Assembly (NCBI RefSeq): GCF_901933205.1
Contig: NC_044574.1
Coordinates: forward strand, 24,276,233 to 24,340,232
DNA: 64,000 nt
Reading direction: 5' to 3'
Origin: Camarhynchus parvulus
Taxonomy: Eukaryota > Chordata > Aves > Passeriformes > Thraupidae
Positions 13,362-28,385 of the stretch are shown one piece after another (position 1 is the first letter of the stretch; each line of letters opens with the position of its first letter). A model generated the notes under the pieces. The model was not told where the DNA came from, did no database searches, and was given only the letters and a program-made list of their open reading frames with translations. The translations under genes and the position numbers were made by a program.

Positions 13362-16300
13362 TGTGAACACACAAAGCGTTTGAAATAGTGGCAGGGTCAC
13401 TACAGCAAATACAGTGCCCAGGGAAAAGAGGCTCATGCCTTTTGCCATAAGCTCTTCATTTTAAGTAACTAGCAATAAAGGAAGAAGAGGTGGTCTGAGT
13501 CTCTTGTGGGATGCCTGTGGGTGGGAATCAGGATGGATTTCCTCCTGTTCTCCTCTCTCCCCATGTGCTTTAACTAATTGAAAGGAATTTCCTATACTTG
13601 GAATAGTTTTTATGGTGGCTGAAAATGCAGATGCTGAGTGTGCTCACCTTTACTCCAAATAAAAGCAACTCTGGGTGAAATAAACCTCAAAGAAAATTCA
13701 GCACTTCATGAAATCTTGTGAAAACTACAATGTTTTGAATTCATACATTGAATAAGAACATAGACTTCAGATAGGATTTTTATTTCATGATTCTCTATGC
13801 CAGATAATTTGGGGTCTTGGATATATAGGTAGGGTATGCTGTACTTTCCAATTCCAATACTTTTTAATTGCATCAATACCTTTGGATTGGTCTTACTGAA
13901 AAGTTGCCTGTCTTTAGCAGGCAGAATATAAAGTTTGTTTCAAATAAATATGGATGCTCCTGTCCTGATGGTGAAGTCAAACCTGCCAAAGTACTAATCT
14001 GGCTGTCTGAAAAGAAAATTATATCAAGAAAAACTCAATGGTTTTAATTTTTTCAGACTACAAACAGTGTGATAAATTCCTGTAAAATCCTGTTTGGGGT
14101 GCATTAATGTTTCCCTGATTCTTCTAGTTACGGTTCTTCAGGGCACAATTCATATTTGTTTGCAGACACTGGCAGGGCGGACGGTGTGCTCTGACAAGCT
14201 GCAGGCACACGCTGCTTCAGCAGATTCCAGGGATTTGTTCTCACTGTTTATTCCAAAAATAAGAACATCTCCTCCTAATAAATGTTGTATGCAAATGTGG
14301 TTCAGTCATTTCTACATGAGATTCTAATTCATTCATTTAGAGATGTTCATTTTGTAGTGTATGCAAATTTGCATATGTAATTCAGCAAAGGCAGAAGCAA
14401 TCTTTTATTCTTATCACTTCTGACATTTTAATCAATGATTTATGTCTTATTCTTACATTTTTTAGCCCTCCCTCGGAATGCTAAGGCAGATTATTATGCA
14501 TTGATATTTCTATACATATATAAAGCTTATTAAGGCTCTTTGACAGAAAAATGGACAAAGTGCAGGAACAGGGGGAAGGCATTTGGGGGCTTATGCTTTA
14601 CCTTCTCTGCGGGCTGGTTTGGTTCATTTGACAAACAGCTTCCCCGTGTTAATGTTGCTCCATCTGTGCAATAGAGATAGCACTGCCCAAACTCAGAGGT
14701 GAGACTAATTGTAGTTTTTAAAGCTTCTTGAGCTCCCTGGCTGGAAACTGCTATATAAATATTCTTCTGGTCACAAAGAAAATGAATGAGGTACAGTCCT
14801 AGGTAATGGAGATATCATCCATTATTTCTAGGTTTTGTCTGTGTCAAAGGTGTCTGCAGAAATGGTAACCTCTTTTTCTAGAGACTACCTCTTGTAGGTA
14901 TTCACAGTCACACACTTACTGACTTTTTGACAAAACACAGCTTTTATTGCTATTTCCTTCTTCTGACTTCATTGGCTTTCCAGATCTGAGGGACTCAAGT
15001 GAATTTTATTACCTCCTAGGCACCATCAACAGAATAATTTATCCAGTCTCAATGCCAGTCAGTCACTCCTCTGTGAATCCTTGGAGGGCAGTTGAGTTAC
15101 AAAGATGATTGGGAAAGGCTGAATTGTAAGACACAGCATTACAGAGGAGTAATTTTAAAGGCCTGATTTAACCAACAGACCTTTACAGCTGGGATGAATA
15201 TGTGAATAGAAAGAAATCAGCTGGGATCCCAGATTCCCTTTTGAGTCTGAACCTGGGTCTCCGTATTTAGAAGAGTGATGAAATAAAACAACAAGGAATT
15301 TTTCAAAAGTATAACATCAACTTAAAGGGTGAAAATATAGTCTGCAATTCTTTCAGAGTTAGAGCTTTGATTATGTGATTTTTAGAAATATATTTGTATT
15401 CTTATACGCAATAAAATCAGAATTGCACCCTGCAGGAATCCAGTTCCAATTTTCACAAGTGTAAATCCAACAATGGTACTTGTCAAAAGCAAAATCTCAA
15501 GCGTGTTTACACTTAGAAATGGGAACTATAAACTTATACTTTGTGCTTAGAGGTGTGAGTTTGGTAAATGCCACACCATCTTTCTGGAGAACACAGGCAT
15601 ATATGAAAAATCTATTCTTTATTCTGTAAGACTGCAGCAGCTGAAGTTTACAGTGTCCCTCTAAAAGGAAAATTTCTGGAGGACACCCAGAGTCACAGTC
15701 CAAACACTTTTCATCAGAGTAATTTCTGAATTACTCCTGCTGTACACTCCAGCCTGCATCCCATATTTGAGTAAATCCATGTGACTGCAGTTGCTAAATA
15801 GTTGGCCCAAAGTAAGGATGGCAGTCACAAGAGTCCCAGAGGATAAAACTGGGTATTTTCATTATAAGAAAATGCAGCCTGACATCTAATTCTACCCAGG
15901 TATTGGTAAGAGTCCTCTGAGCTACAAATATACCCAGATAATCTTGATGTCGTGCTGTCAAGCCCAGGATAATGAGAATAAACAAGATAACCAACTAGCA
16001 CTATGAGTTTCTTTCTAGTAACTGTAGTAACAAAAGTAAACATTTTTGACATTTGTGTAAAGCTAAACAACCTTAAGAGAGATGAATGCACATCTTGGAC
16101 ATGTAGCTTAAAACAGTTCTTGTTGCTACTAGTGAAGAAAAGTATAAATTCTAGGGAGGCGCTCAGGAGCCAAAGAAAGGTGGGGAAAATAGGCACTGGA
16201 GTATCTTATCTGTGTCACCTCTTCTAAAATAATTACTCACACTGTTGTTTTTTCCCCTAAGCAAACTATTTTAAGAGTTCCCTAGTTCCACAAGGATAGG

Positions 16301-19300
16301 CAACTATCTTGAAAATAAAATGTTATTTTCAAAATGCTGTGATTCCAGGGGCTGGAGTACTAAAAAAAGGCATTGTCCTTGTCCTTCTCCTGACAGATGG
16401 GAAAAAAAGCTCCAGTGTTTCACACTGTCAGGAAATGTATTTTATTCTTACATTGCCTAAACTTTTCCTATGTTATACAGACATTCCAAACATTTTTATT
16501 TTATTTCTCTTTATTTTAGTCTAGTTTATATAAAATGTGAAAAATAACGACAGGGATTGATGTCCTTGTGTTTTCTGTTGTTACTGAGACCAGACCTCAG
16601 AATCACAGAGAGTTGGTAATATGGGATAAAGGAAATAAACTCAATTGTAACTGCAATGGTTTATTATTTCTTAAACTTTATCCTACAACACCCTCCATCC
16701 TTCCACTTTCTGAGAGGCAGAAAAACACCAACTCCTGTGAATGGGAAAACAGGAAAAGGAAAGAGATTTGGACTGTGTAAAGTGCAAAGTGACTTCTGCT
16801 TCTGTATCAGAGGCAAACAAAACAGACACATTTTCAGTTAGGTACACGTATTTTGTGGTTTTAATTTCAGGATATGTGGTGTCACAGGAAAGTCAGCCCA
16901 GAGCAGCATGTTCTGTGCTGCCGCTCCCTCCGCTGCTCCTATGGAGCAGAGCTGCTCAGCCAGTGTCCCAACCTCTCAAGTAATTTGAAAATTTAATAAA
17001 AAACTGCACTTCTGGAAGGTTTGATATTTTTTCCAGTATCCACACAGGCCCTAGCAATTTATTTTTTGGTAGTAAGTACCCATTAATTGAATTTCAGAGT
17101 TTTCCTGTGTGGTTTTAAAGGTAGTTTGGCCGGAGGTAAGACTACAGACCCCAAGGGCTGGAGCCAGCATTTGTTTCACATAAGTCACAGCTTGCTTTAG
17201 GTTATATTTTCTTTGGAATGGAAAGCTAATTTGTTTAGTTATGTTGGTCTGAGGGCATCAAATTGGACCATACTGTCGCTGGTAACAAAAACAAGCTCAC
17301 AGACTGCTCAGGACATCAGTAAAAGTAATTGGTCAAATTACCTCAGCCAGCCATAACTCTAAAGGTAGGTGTCTGATAAGTAAGTCTTCACCTTTCAGGA
17401 GCTATCAGTCCATACATCATTCTTGACATGAAATGGGCCTCATTTCCACAGCTTTAGCACCAGAAGGAGTTTTTCTCCTTCAAAATAACAGCTGCGCACA
17501 AGATAGCGCTGAAAATTTTATACCAGTAACTATTATCTTACGGAATATCTTAAGAACATTTCTCATTGGATATTTGAGTGTATTTTGTAATTGTACTACT
17601 CATCCACTGAAGTACCACCCTTCAAACCAGACCTTAATACTAACTCCAAGCAAAAGAAGCCATCACATTCCATCTGCTAACAGTAATATGAAATAAGTTT
17701 CATTACTTAGTAAAATTGTTTGTGCACAAGTGGCTTCTCTTTCATCATTATGTCACAGACTAACAGAACAATTTTCTTAAACTAAAAGAGTATTTTTAAA
17801 CTTATGAGTTATATGGCCTCTCTTCTTAAAATTTTTATGCTGCACTTCACAGCAATGTGAAATTATTGTAAGGAAAGATGGTAGACTTGTTCATGAATAA
17901 CATGAGGATGTTCTCTCTGTTACTGGAGCAGGCACCACCCAAACCCCTCTGGTGAACAGTGCAGGTGGGCTCCCAGGTATGAAGTCCCTGGGACGTTCCT
18001 CCTTTGCTTTAAGATGGAAGGACCCCTGTCACAAAGGGCTAACTCTAACAGATAAAATCTGAATATAAATCCAGATACTGTGCTTCTCTTCTTATACTGA
18101 CTTTGATGAAGAATTAAAATTTAGGAAGAGTAAAGACATCTCTGCCTTTGAAGTTTAGTTCTCTTCACAACTGAAAAAGTTGCACCACCATGTTACAATG
18201 CATTTACCTCTGGGTTTGGTAATTTTTTTTGCTTTTGTCAAGATCTAATAGGTCTGGCTGCATTGGTTTTGACAGAATTAATTACTCTAGAGAATCAAAG
18301 GTGTTAGTATGACCCTGGCTTTTTTACAGCATTAAAGGATAACCAATGTACAAGGTTTCAGATGCAAGAACTTCAGCCTCCTTACTCCAATGATCTTTCA
18401 GTGTTGTCAGGAAGGAAACATAATGTAAGGCATCTGAAATGCGACTCATTAAAACTTTTTGTTCTAGCACTGTTTCTTATAAATGGTTTTTACAATTGAA
18501 GAGACATAAGTAAATTCTGTTTCACATTATCTTCTCATCCCTTCTTTGATTGGAAGGAGGAGAAAAAAAGGGAGATAATCCTGGGTCATGCATACCAACT
18601 AAAATTCCTGCTTTGGCAAACTGTGTAAAGAAGCAACTGCTCATAGGCATATTACTGGTGAAACAAAGATCAGCCCAAGTTATGGGGCAGACAGAATCTG
18701 TGACCACCAAAGGCCTTCCCATGAATAAGCCTCCATGGATATGTGGAGTTTGGACTGTAAGTTAAGGCACCGCAGAGGGAACTTGAGGTAAAATAAAGGC
18801 AGCACTCTTGTCCAGGTGTTACTTCAGATTAAGGGGGAAGTAAACAAAGCTGGGGAGATGATAATGGACAAGGAAGGCCAACACAGCAACCGTGCTGAAA
18901 TCAGTTCATTTTCTAGCTATTATATGCCTGCACCACATAGTTTTCAATCAAACTAATTTTGTTTGTATCACTTAGCAGAAGTTCTGCCCCCTTACACATA
19001 GTCTAGTATTCAAAGAATGATACTTCTGCAGTATCTAGTTAATACATAAATGTCCTGCTGATAACCAGAAATGGACAAACTAGCAACCGCCTCCCAAATG
19101 GATGTCAGCATGCAAGCCTTGATCATATAGAGTTTGATATATATGGGTACATGGGAAATCAGGCTGCTGCTTCTTGAAAATCTATGATGTAATGCTGAAT
19201 TCCAGCCACTATGCAAGAACATGTGCAGACAGGGGACATAAGCTTTGCTACCATCTTGGTTCAAACCTGGGTACAAGCTACTGAAAAACCAAACAAAATA

Positions 19301-19456
19301 CTATGCATTTAGCTCTTCCCATTAATGGCTTGTTTCACTTTTCTACCTGTTTTCACATTTCAGCAAGTCATTCTAAAATGTAACCAGAAAAAGAAAAGGG
19401 AGGCATTATAATACAAAAAAACAACTCATCTGAGTTTAATTTTTATTTTTATAATT
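13362..19456. other. Non-coding region with a probable conserved element
   Basis: AT-rich sequence with no exon that I recognise. The stretch around 14,285-14,560 is notable and listed separately. The remaining frames (up to 123 codons at 15,825-16,196, minus) are chance frames in AT-rich DNA. Confidence 0.55.
14285..14560. promoter_or_regulatory. Candidate conserved non-coding element with POU octamers
   Basis: Contains one ATGCAAAT octamer near 14,289 and a perfect 16-bp palindrome TATGCAAATTTGCATA at 14,360-14,375, which presents the octamer on both strands. It is followed by homeobox-type TAAT/ATTA cores and a run of unique, non-repetitive sequence up to about 14,560. The density of clean transcription-factor-like sites resembles long-range developmental enhancers. 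SHISA3, the nearest promoter I can identify, is 22 kb downstream. Function is inferred from motifs only. Confidence 0.35.
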
Positions 19457-19482
19457 ATTAAAATAATTATAATTATTTTAAT
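19457..19482. repeat. 26-bp perfect A/T palindrome
   Basis: Two 13-bp arms (19,457-19,469 and 19,470-19,482) are exact reverse complements with no spacer, inside a longer TAAT/ATTA-rich stretch (19,435-19,495). It could extrude as a cruciform or simply be AT-rich low-complexity sequence. Confidence 0.85.
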
Positions 19483-19503
19483 TTTATAATTATTGATTGA
19501 AAA

Positions 19504-20390
19504 TTACTGTCTCTGCAAGCTGTTGAAAAATGTTTTCATGATACATTTTTCATCAAAAATGCCGATCTTCCTTCTCAATAGTTCTGCCTTTAGTTTGCCT
19601 AGTCCTTCATCTGCTAAAAGGAGTCTCCTTTGTGCGACACTCCTTCGTGCAGCACACAAACACACTTTGTTCAGCCATTGTTTGTAGTAGGACTGTTTCA
19701 GAGGGTCACTGAGATGAGGCAGATTATGAGCAACAAGTGATCCAAGGGGGTGGATGAGTACCAACCATTTGATAATCACTGCAGGATAAGTCAAGCTTGA
19801 CTGCATGTCAGGGCTGTATGGTGCTGCCTGTGCCTGGTGCATCCTGAAAGGCTCCAAGAATGATCTGATGTGGAGATCTGTGGGTTGAATCAATGGATAG
19901 TTTCTCTTTTAGATTATCCAAGTACCAAATGCAACAGCAATCCTTTGCCTGAGCTTGACAGCCAGAATTGACAGCTCCTCATCTTATTCCATGTCTTGGA
20001 AGCCAAGGTTCTGCCTTGCTTTAGTGAAAGAAAGAGGGGCTAAGGGACCCTTTGCTATCCAGGGCCTTGAACTGCTCACCATTGCCTTCCTCAGTATCAG
20101 CAGCCTCCAACCTGGGGAATGGAATGATAAACACTCCAGTGAAATATTAAGTGTGAGAGCAGATCTGACAGAGACAGGCAGTGTCAGCACTGATGCAGGT
20201 GCTGGTGTGACAGCAAGAGAGCAAACGGCGGGGAATTATGAGGAAGCACCATTCCCAGGGTCACACTGCAGTCTGGCTGACAAAGAAGTGTCAGTTTCTG
20301 GCAGAGATGTGGCTTTGTGCTGCCTCCCAAGTAGGGAGCAGAGAGAGCACTACCCTCCAGCTGATAGTGGGCTAAAATTTTTCCACTGAG
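19504..20390. other. Open-frame-rich, GC-richer segment of unknown nature
   Basis: A 129-codon frame on the minus strand (19,504-19,893) is followed by a 144-codon frame on the plus strand (19,955-20,389). The composition is less AT-rich than the surroundings. Neither translation resembles a protein family I know, and I cannot find convincing exon boundaries. It may be an old repeat, a non-coding RNA exon or chance. Confidence 0.25.
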
Positions 20391-23300
20391 ATGTTGCTTC
20401 CTGGGATTGCTGTTTCTTCTTTTATATTTGCAGGCATCTTTCCCATTACTATTATGTGTATCAGGTTGTCCTGAAGGCTGTCAGGGTTTCAGAGCTAAAT
20501 CCATGTAGCCACAAACCCAGTGAGTCTTAAAAGGCATTTGCAGTTTATGATTGTCAGGCATTTGTAAATTGTGTGGTAACCAGGAGTTTTGGTACATAGC
20601 AGAGATCTTTTTTTGTATACAACCTGAAAAGTTTTGTTCCCAAAGGATGTTGATTAAAAATTTTAATAGGGGTTTTAACAGCCATACTACATGAAAATGC
20701 TCAGCCTTTAAGTGCTGTCCCCAGCATTAATAAAATTACTGGGAATACACTCTGCATTTGTGTTACAATTATCCCTCAGTTTCTATTTTGTTCCTCTAGA
20801 TCATCTTCCTTCCTTCAAGTATCCTGTCTCCATGATTTATTGCTAGATCTGCTTTGTCACCATCTGCTCTGCTATTGCTCAAGAAAGAACAAATCCCCAG
20901 AAAATATTACTGTCCAGACTAAGCACCATATAAGCATCCTTTGCACATTCAGCCAAACATTGACTAATGGCGAACTAGACTATAATCACAAATTCCCTCC
21001 TTTCCTGTTCACTACAGTTCAAATTCATATAAAAAACTTGGTGGAATTCAGCTATCCTCCTTGGGGATATAGGTTACCATCTGTCTGGTTTCCAGTGGTA
21101 CATTTAAAAAACATTTGTCCCATTTTCATAAAACATCCTGCTGTACAGCAACCATTTTAATATCTAATTACACAGCATTATGTATCACATATGTCACAAC
21201 AAGTATAATTTGGCCTAAGTTTCTCTTATCTAGTTTAGTCTGTTTTCCTTTTTTAAATTAAGTTATCCAAACACCTATAAATCCAATAGCATGCCTCTAG
21301 CTAGAGTAATTAAAAAAATAAAATAAGTAAATACTGAACTGCCTGAAGAATATTTTGGATTTAATTTGGTAATTTATATAAGATATTCATTTCAAAAGGA
21401 GGCAACATTTTAAACTAAAGGTTAGTGTACTTACCATTGCATTAAAAAAAATCCAAATTAGTAAAAGCAGACAAGAGAATGGGAAAAGGTATCAGTTATT
21501 ATGGTGCCCAAACTTATGCCAAAAATATAGCAAAATAAATTATTCTTTCCCATTTCTCAAATCTTTCTAGTTGTCACCAGAGGACAGTCACTGTAGTCAG
21601 TCCGGGGATGGCCTCTTCCCAAGCCACATCTGCTCTGGGTACTTCATGTGCAGCCTACTCAAGCCTGTGGGAAGCCTCACCAAGCCATGGTCCTCTCAGG
21701 GACCTTGGGAGAGGGTCTGGGAGAGGCAGCCAGGCTGGATCATAGCTGGGGTGTGGTCACACCCCTGGCCAGCCCATGTGCCATCAGTGACTGCCCCCTG
21801 AGCACCTGTACAATGCAGTTTAAAATGCTCTGGTGCAAAGATGCTCTGGGAGCATTGCGATTTCAAGTGAACATGAAACTTCTTCACACCAAAATCCCAG
21901 GAAGTGGCAGCATTCCTTGTCCTAGGCCTTGCAGCACTTTGCATGGCTGGGCTGTATTTCTGCCCTGTTCATGCAGGGATGGTGCTCCAGCAGTGGAGGC
22001 ATGATGCCCAAAGCACCCTGCTTCCCCATGCCCTGGCCAGGATCTTTCTTCTTCTCCCCCAGAAATGAGGGTGCTCCTCTTGGACAGCCCCAGCCTGAGT
22101 GGGACGAGACTGTCTCAGGAGCTGGAGCTGAATGAGAAGAGAGACAAATTTAAGTAAGAAAAAAAATCTTCCCTTCTTCTACCCAGAAATTCAAGTAGAT
22201 CCCTTGGCCAAAAATGATGGTATCCAGCACCAAGTTGTGTCATGATACTTTTTTGTGTTATCAGGTTCTGGAAGACTCAAATAGTATTTCCCACAGCTAC
22301 CCCAAGGAGAACACTTACAGCAGACCACTCTTGAGATGAGATACAGATGATGGATAGCAGCAATTATTTTTTTGAGAACAAATTTTTTCCTGTCTGTGTC
22401 TAGTCAGAAAGCAGCTATCTTGTTCACAGCTATTTGTCTAAGAGGAGCTATAAATTTAACTAAAGTTTGCAAGGAACACGCACTCTGAAGGGTGGTGGAA
22501 TACTTCCCTGTAATCACATTGGTTCTGTCACACTGAAACTGAGCCAAATTACTCAGAAGTCTCCCTCAATTTCTCTGAGTGTTCCAGATAGACATGACAC
22601 AGTTGGTCCAAAGAACATTGTTAATGATAGAGCGTGTAGTATATGATATCCACCCAAAACTCAGAATCACCTCAGAAGAACATGCAGCACCAAGAAGCTC
22701 ATCCCAAAAGCAGCCAATCTTGGTTAACCAGCCTGTCCCTACTGAAATGCCCTGTGCTCTTCCATGTGAGAAGGACTCTGGCTGTTTGCAAAGAAAAGGT
22801 CTGTTCTGAGGAAGTGTCTTGGTGGAGTGAAGGAGAGAGGGGTGGTTGAATACACAGATATTTTGAGAGATTTAACTCATTCCTAGAGGGTGAATGGGCT
22901 TCACCTAAGGTGTGTGACTGGGGAAAGGAGACTCACATCCCCCAGGACTGGTCATTGTTTGGTTGCACGTTAGCAAACATCAGTTGTGTGATGTCCTGAG
23001 CAGACTGTGGGTCCCCATGACACACAGGGAGAAGCAGGACTGTCAGCAGTGCAACACCAGAGGCATACATATTGTCAGAGCTACCCATCTTTTGCAAACG
23101 ATGATTATTTTCATGGTGTTATTGGTGTAAATTGAATTCACGGTGGCAAATATCAGACAGAGAGTGATGTAATTTAAAAAATGGACATGGAATCCTCAGG
23201 AAGAATGGCAGAAAAGAAGGGAAAGTTTGCAAATCACAAAGATTTTAGAGAACTTGTTCTGTTCTAAAGACATCCCAGTAGGACAGAAAAAGCTCTTTGT

Positions 23301-26300
23301 AGGAAAAATTTCATACGCATTGGATATTTCATTATACTGCTGAGCTAGTCAATGAGATTTAGAAAGTATTCAGCTATCAATACCAAAGCATATTTGATAA
23401 CTACCCCCAGTGGTATTATTATAGTCTCAGGTGCAGCTACCCAGGAGAAAAATAATCTGATAGCCATGAAAATTTATCAGCTGTTTCAGGACAGATTATC
23501 TGACCAAGAACAGTATGACTCTGAAGTTATCTCAGAGGAGACCTACAGAGTTCTATAATATTCAAACTGACGTATGAATGAGTAAAAAAGAACACAGGTA
23601 AGTATAATAACTTATATTTCATTATAAGTCTATTACTTTTGTCTCTTACCTCTTCAACTATCCAATAAAATATAAATAAATACAGAAGGAAAATGATCTC
23701 TAAATTTACCTTGCTGTAACTTTGCACTTTTTGCTGAGGGACAAAATTCTTAACTTCTTGCCCAGAGCTTCATTTACACATCTGCTCCTGAGCACGTTCA
23801 CTCATACAAAAACTGTGATTGCCAGAGCAATCATGCTTACAGCCTGGGTACAAAATAATCCTCCACTTGTGACTTGCCTATGCACAGAGGTCTAAGCACT
23901 CCAATAAAGGCAGAATTTAACAGGCATCTCACTTCTCATCATGGAATTAATCAGGACAAATGATGGCAAGGCAGGCATTTAATGGGCAGATAACAGTCAT
24001 TATTTTTGCACACATAAAGATGTAGTATCTGATGTCCCTGATCTGCACAGTGGGACAGAAGCCAAAGGTTTGTATAAACTGATTAGAGAAGAGAATGGAA
24101 TAAAACAAATAAATGATCTGTGTGATTAAGTTGTCTAGTGGAGGAGAGTGGTCACATTGCTTTAAGGAAGTCTTGGCTCTATCACAGTAAGGGAGCTGCT
24201 ACTCTGGGCACCTACATGTTTTCCATAGAGTTTCTGGTGTCACCAGTTCCCTGCTGCTCATGTGCCATTAACTCACCAGAGGGATGCACAGCTTTGATCT
24301 CATGGATGCTTCCATTTTATTTAACTCTATTAGGGTTCAAATAAGTCTCAGCATATTTACAAATCCTTTTTTGTGCCGAGTGTCCACATGGCTATGCAAG
24401 GAACTCATGTATCTAACCTCTCATCCCTAAGTGATGGGAATACTTGGCAGCAGTCTTGGCATAAATCTGAAGTATGCACTAGGACAATATGTTAATTCCA
24501 TTTTATGATTGCTGGCAAATGCAAGACAGGGATACACATATATTCATACCAGAACATACATTAATAAACTTAATGAGCATTTTAAGAATCTCAAATGACT
24601 CAAAACAAAACAATATGAAGTGCTTTTTTTATGATTTTCAAGAATGATAATTGTTTTAGTGTCTCTGTCTCAGTTCAACTTCTCTAACTAAATAAAAAGC
24701 CCTAGCTAGTACAACAAACTTCTGAAAATATAAGGTGTATTCAATTTCAAACATATCTCCTGTTTATCAGAAGTTGACTTGATTATCTTTCAGGAAAAAT
24801 TGATTAAATCTGTTTGGTTAGTTTATAAGAAGGTACTAAAGTAAGTCTACAAAATACAGATGCATCTTTGATTACAAAACAATATGACGACGAGTTTCAT
24901 TATTATTAACAGTGAACCTGAGATTTTGTTCTTAGTGTGCTAAAGACTGTGATTTCCTGTAGTGTGATTTTAATTCCTAAGGGGTATTTGATGGAGGGTG
25001 TAGGAACAAGCCATTACAAAATCTGTGACTGGTCTAGCATCCACAGCTGAGAATGCCTGAGGACTGGGTATTCACAGCAGAAGTACCAGTGTTTCATGTG
25101 AAGACATTAATTTTTACCCTAACTATTGGTGGTAAAGATCTGCAATCTGCTAGCAGGGACTCTTGCAGAATAATTTGCTGATACTTAAGTTCAACTCTGA
25201 AGTGCTTATGTAATAGAGTGATGTTTAACCATACAGCATGTGATCTGCAGAACAAAAGTTTTGGCTAAGAAAAAGATAAATAGGTGACTGCCGAGAAGTG
25301 CAATTATTCATAATTGCAGAATTATGAAAATTTTACTAGAGAGTGCATTGGCTTCTGAACAATTAAAAAAACCTTCTCATGGAAGTGTAAGATTAGGTCT
25401 TAACTAGGTTAATCTACGTGGCATTTGTTTGTTTCACTCCTTGGTACTCTAAATCATAGGGTTTGTAACAGGTCTATTAATCAAAGTGATGGAAGAATAA
25501 AATATCCCACTTAGCCAGGAAGGCATCAAGTCAGTATCAAAATCACAACATTTTAATTTAAAGCTGTCTATCTGGACTTTGGAAATGTTTAGACTATGCA
25601 ACCAAAAGTTAGAAACCAAACATTTGAACTAAGCTGATAAAAAGTGATCATTAATTGAGGCTGAAGTCAACAATCTGGCACTGAAGAAATTTCTAGGCCC
25701 CTGAGCCAAAAGTCTGAAGTAAGATAAAGTTTGTAATAATTCATCATCAATTCAGGATGAGATAAGGTCTTTGAAGGAAGCCAAACATGGGTAATACAGG
25801 GGACTACAGGCAGTCTGTACAATAAACATTAACTTTTCTTCTGAGAGGGAGGCTAATGGTTCAGCTAATTTAGAGCTGTTTTTTTAGAACAGTATTAACA
25901 GTGATTTAGGGCTGAGGCTACTGACTATTATTGTTGTCAAAGATTTATATAGACATGCCAGCTATCAAACCCAGCTGTTGGCCCAGTTGTGATAGGCAGT
26001 GTACTTGCACATATTAGTGCCAGCACTTGCTTTGCTGACCTCAGTCTAAACCCCAGTGGTTTATTACTCCAGGAGATACAAACAGCCTCAGTTACACAGT
26101 GATAAACACAAGCAGGATGCTCTAGTTCACAGCCAGCCAGCAGCAAAGGGCTCAAAACCAGGCTATGAGCAAAGCATGCTCTGTTGAGCACTGGGGCTGC
26201 TGGAGGTCTGCAAGGTCCACAGAAGTGGGTGGTAAAAGCAAAGTGGCTCTTTCTCTATGACTGCTTTTGCCTTATGTAATGGTTCCCACTTTCTTTTATC

Positions 26301-27797
26301 CCCCCAGTGTCCTTCAAAAGCTTCTTGAAAAGGACAATTGTGCATAGGATAGAAGATGTAGGAGGGGGGCTGAAGGAGGACTCTTCAGTGATGTATTTTC
26401 CCTTGCAAAAAGGAGCTCTTGAGAGAGAGTAAAATGTTGCCAATGTGTTACTCACATACTCTCTGTGTGTGGTACACTGGTATACCCTCTTTCTTCTCTC
26501 TTCCAGACCATGGAGAGAACTGCTGGCTGGGCATGAGCAGGTGCTTCTTGCAGCCTCGCTGGGGGGCTGAACTGAACTGGAGGGTGGGACCAAAACTGTC
26601 CTGTGCTCACTACCTATCCTTACAGCTCTTGGGAAACGCAGGCACTGGGCAGTAACAGCAGCTGGCAGGGAGCGGAGGTGAGAGGCAGCTGGAGAGAGAC
26701 AGATACAGGTCAGGAGTGGAGAGGGAGAGACTGCTGGATGAAACATCCACTTCTGCCAGGGATCTGACATGGTGCTCTTGCAATAACACTGCACAAACTG
26801 GGCTGCAGCGATGTCTGCAGCCTGGCATCCCCACTGGAGCTCTCCCACCGGGAATGGGACGTGCAGTCCTCCTGCCCTCTTGCATGGTTTCACCTGACTG
26901 TTCTGAATGCAGCCTTGGTATTACAAACATCATCATTCAGAGAAATAATTACTCACCACACTCTGTGCCATTTCTCATTCCTCGCACAAGTCGTGCACAG
27001 CCTGTATCACGATGCCTCTTTTGCAACACGTGCTCTGCACTAACAGAAACTGCTGCCAGAAGAGGAAAAGCCGTGACATTTTGGGTATGAATACCCTCTC
27101 TCATGTCTCCTGGTGATAAACTGCTCCTGCCATGTCCCTGGCCTGCTCTGTAGATGGCAGTGTGCAGTTACTTTCTGTGGTATATTTACATACTAGCTGC
27201 TTTCTTGACATTTGCTGGAAAACTACTTCACTCAGTAAACACCGAAAATGATAACATCAAGACTATATTTAAACACTGTAAATTTCATATCTGAAATAGG
27301 AGTATTTGTTAAGTGTTTGCTGTAAACTTTAGAGTATCATAAATCCAGTTGTTTTTATAGGTCAGATCCCAGAAGAAATCTAAGCGAAGAGACTGAAAAG
27401 TAGATAAGCAAAACAAAATTTCCTCAGGCTGTTGTATATAAGAATAATAAGTAATACTTAGAAATGAAGTTATTAATTCCCCAAACACATGACTACATTC
27501 AGTCTACATGAATACTTGAAGTCAAATTCAAAAGCTAAATATTTTAAGTCAACATTACTGGTCTTCAAAATAACTAATGTGTTCACCAAAACATTTTATG
27601 AATCTTCTCATAGTTCTTTAAGGTTTTAGTCTTCTTCTAGTGTCCTACATGGCAGAGTATAGCCTGTATATGTTTTCTTACATAATTTTTCCTTGAGTAA
27701 CAATCAAGGAAAATTGCATTGATTCCTACATGGTGGTCAATGCTCTAAACTGCAAAGGGTGAAATGGCTTTGTGCAGACCCTGCTGTTTGTGTCAGA
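20391..27797. other. Non-coding region
   Basis: Mostly AT-rich unique sequence. Two GC-richer patches (about 21,570-22,140 and 26,480-26,900) carry overlapping frames on both strands, including a 212-codon minus-strand frame at 26,255-26,893, without recognisable similarity. No exon or transposon identified. Confidence 0.5.
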
Positions 27798-28385
27798 AAT
27801 CATAGAATCATAAAATGGGTTGGGCTGGAAAGGACTTTAAAGGTCATCTCATTCCAAACACCCTGCCATAGGTAGGGACACTTTTCATTAGACCAGGTTG
27901 CTTAAAACCCTGTCCAACCTGGCCTTGAACTCTTCCAGGAATGGGGCATCTTGCCAACCTGTTGCAGTGACTCACCATCCTTACAGTAAAGAATTTCTTC
28001 CAAATAGCTAATCTAAAACTCTCCTTGTTTAGGTTAAAACTTTTGCCCCTTGTCCTGTCACTATTTGCTTGTGAAAAAGTCCCTCTTCAGCTTTCTGAAG
28101 GCCCCTTTAGGTACTGGAAGATGCTATAAGGTGTCCCTGGAACCTACTCTTCTCCAGGCTGAACAATTCCAGCTCTCTCAGCCTGTCCTTATGGAGCTCC
28201 GTCCCTCTGATCATCTCTGTGGCTCTCCTCTTGACTTGTTCCAACAGGTCCATGTCTTTCTTATGCTGGGGGCCCAGAGCTGGCTGCAGAGGGGCAGAAT
28301 CCCCTCCCTTGCCCTGCTGGCCATGCTGCTTTTGATGCAGCCCAGGATGTTTTTGGTCTTTTGGGCTACAAGAACACATTACCAT
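27798..28385 (-). mobile_element. CR1 LINE, 3' end with ORF2 C-terminus
   Basis: The plus strand begins with 'aatcatagaatcataaaatgg', the reverse complement of the CR1 3' tail, and continues through the canonical text 'accaggttgcttaaaaccctgtccaacctggcc' and 'agtaaagaatttcttcc'. The minus-strand frame at 28,107-28,406 encodes the ORF2 C-terminal signature (DLLEQVKRRATEMIRG, then LRELELFSLEKSRF). 5' truncation near 28,385 leaves only about 590 bp. It has frameshifts and is not functional. Confidence 0.92.
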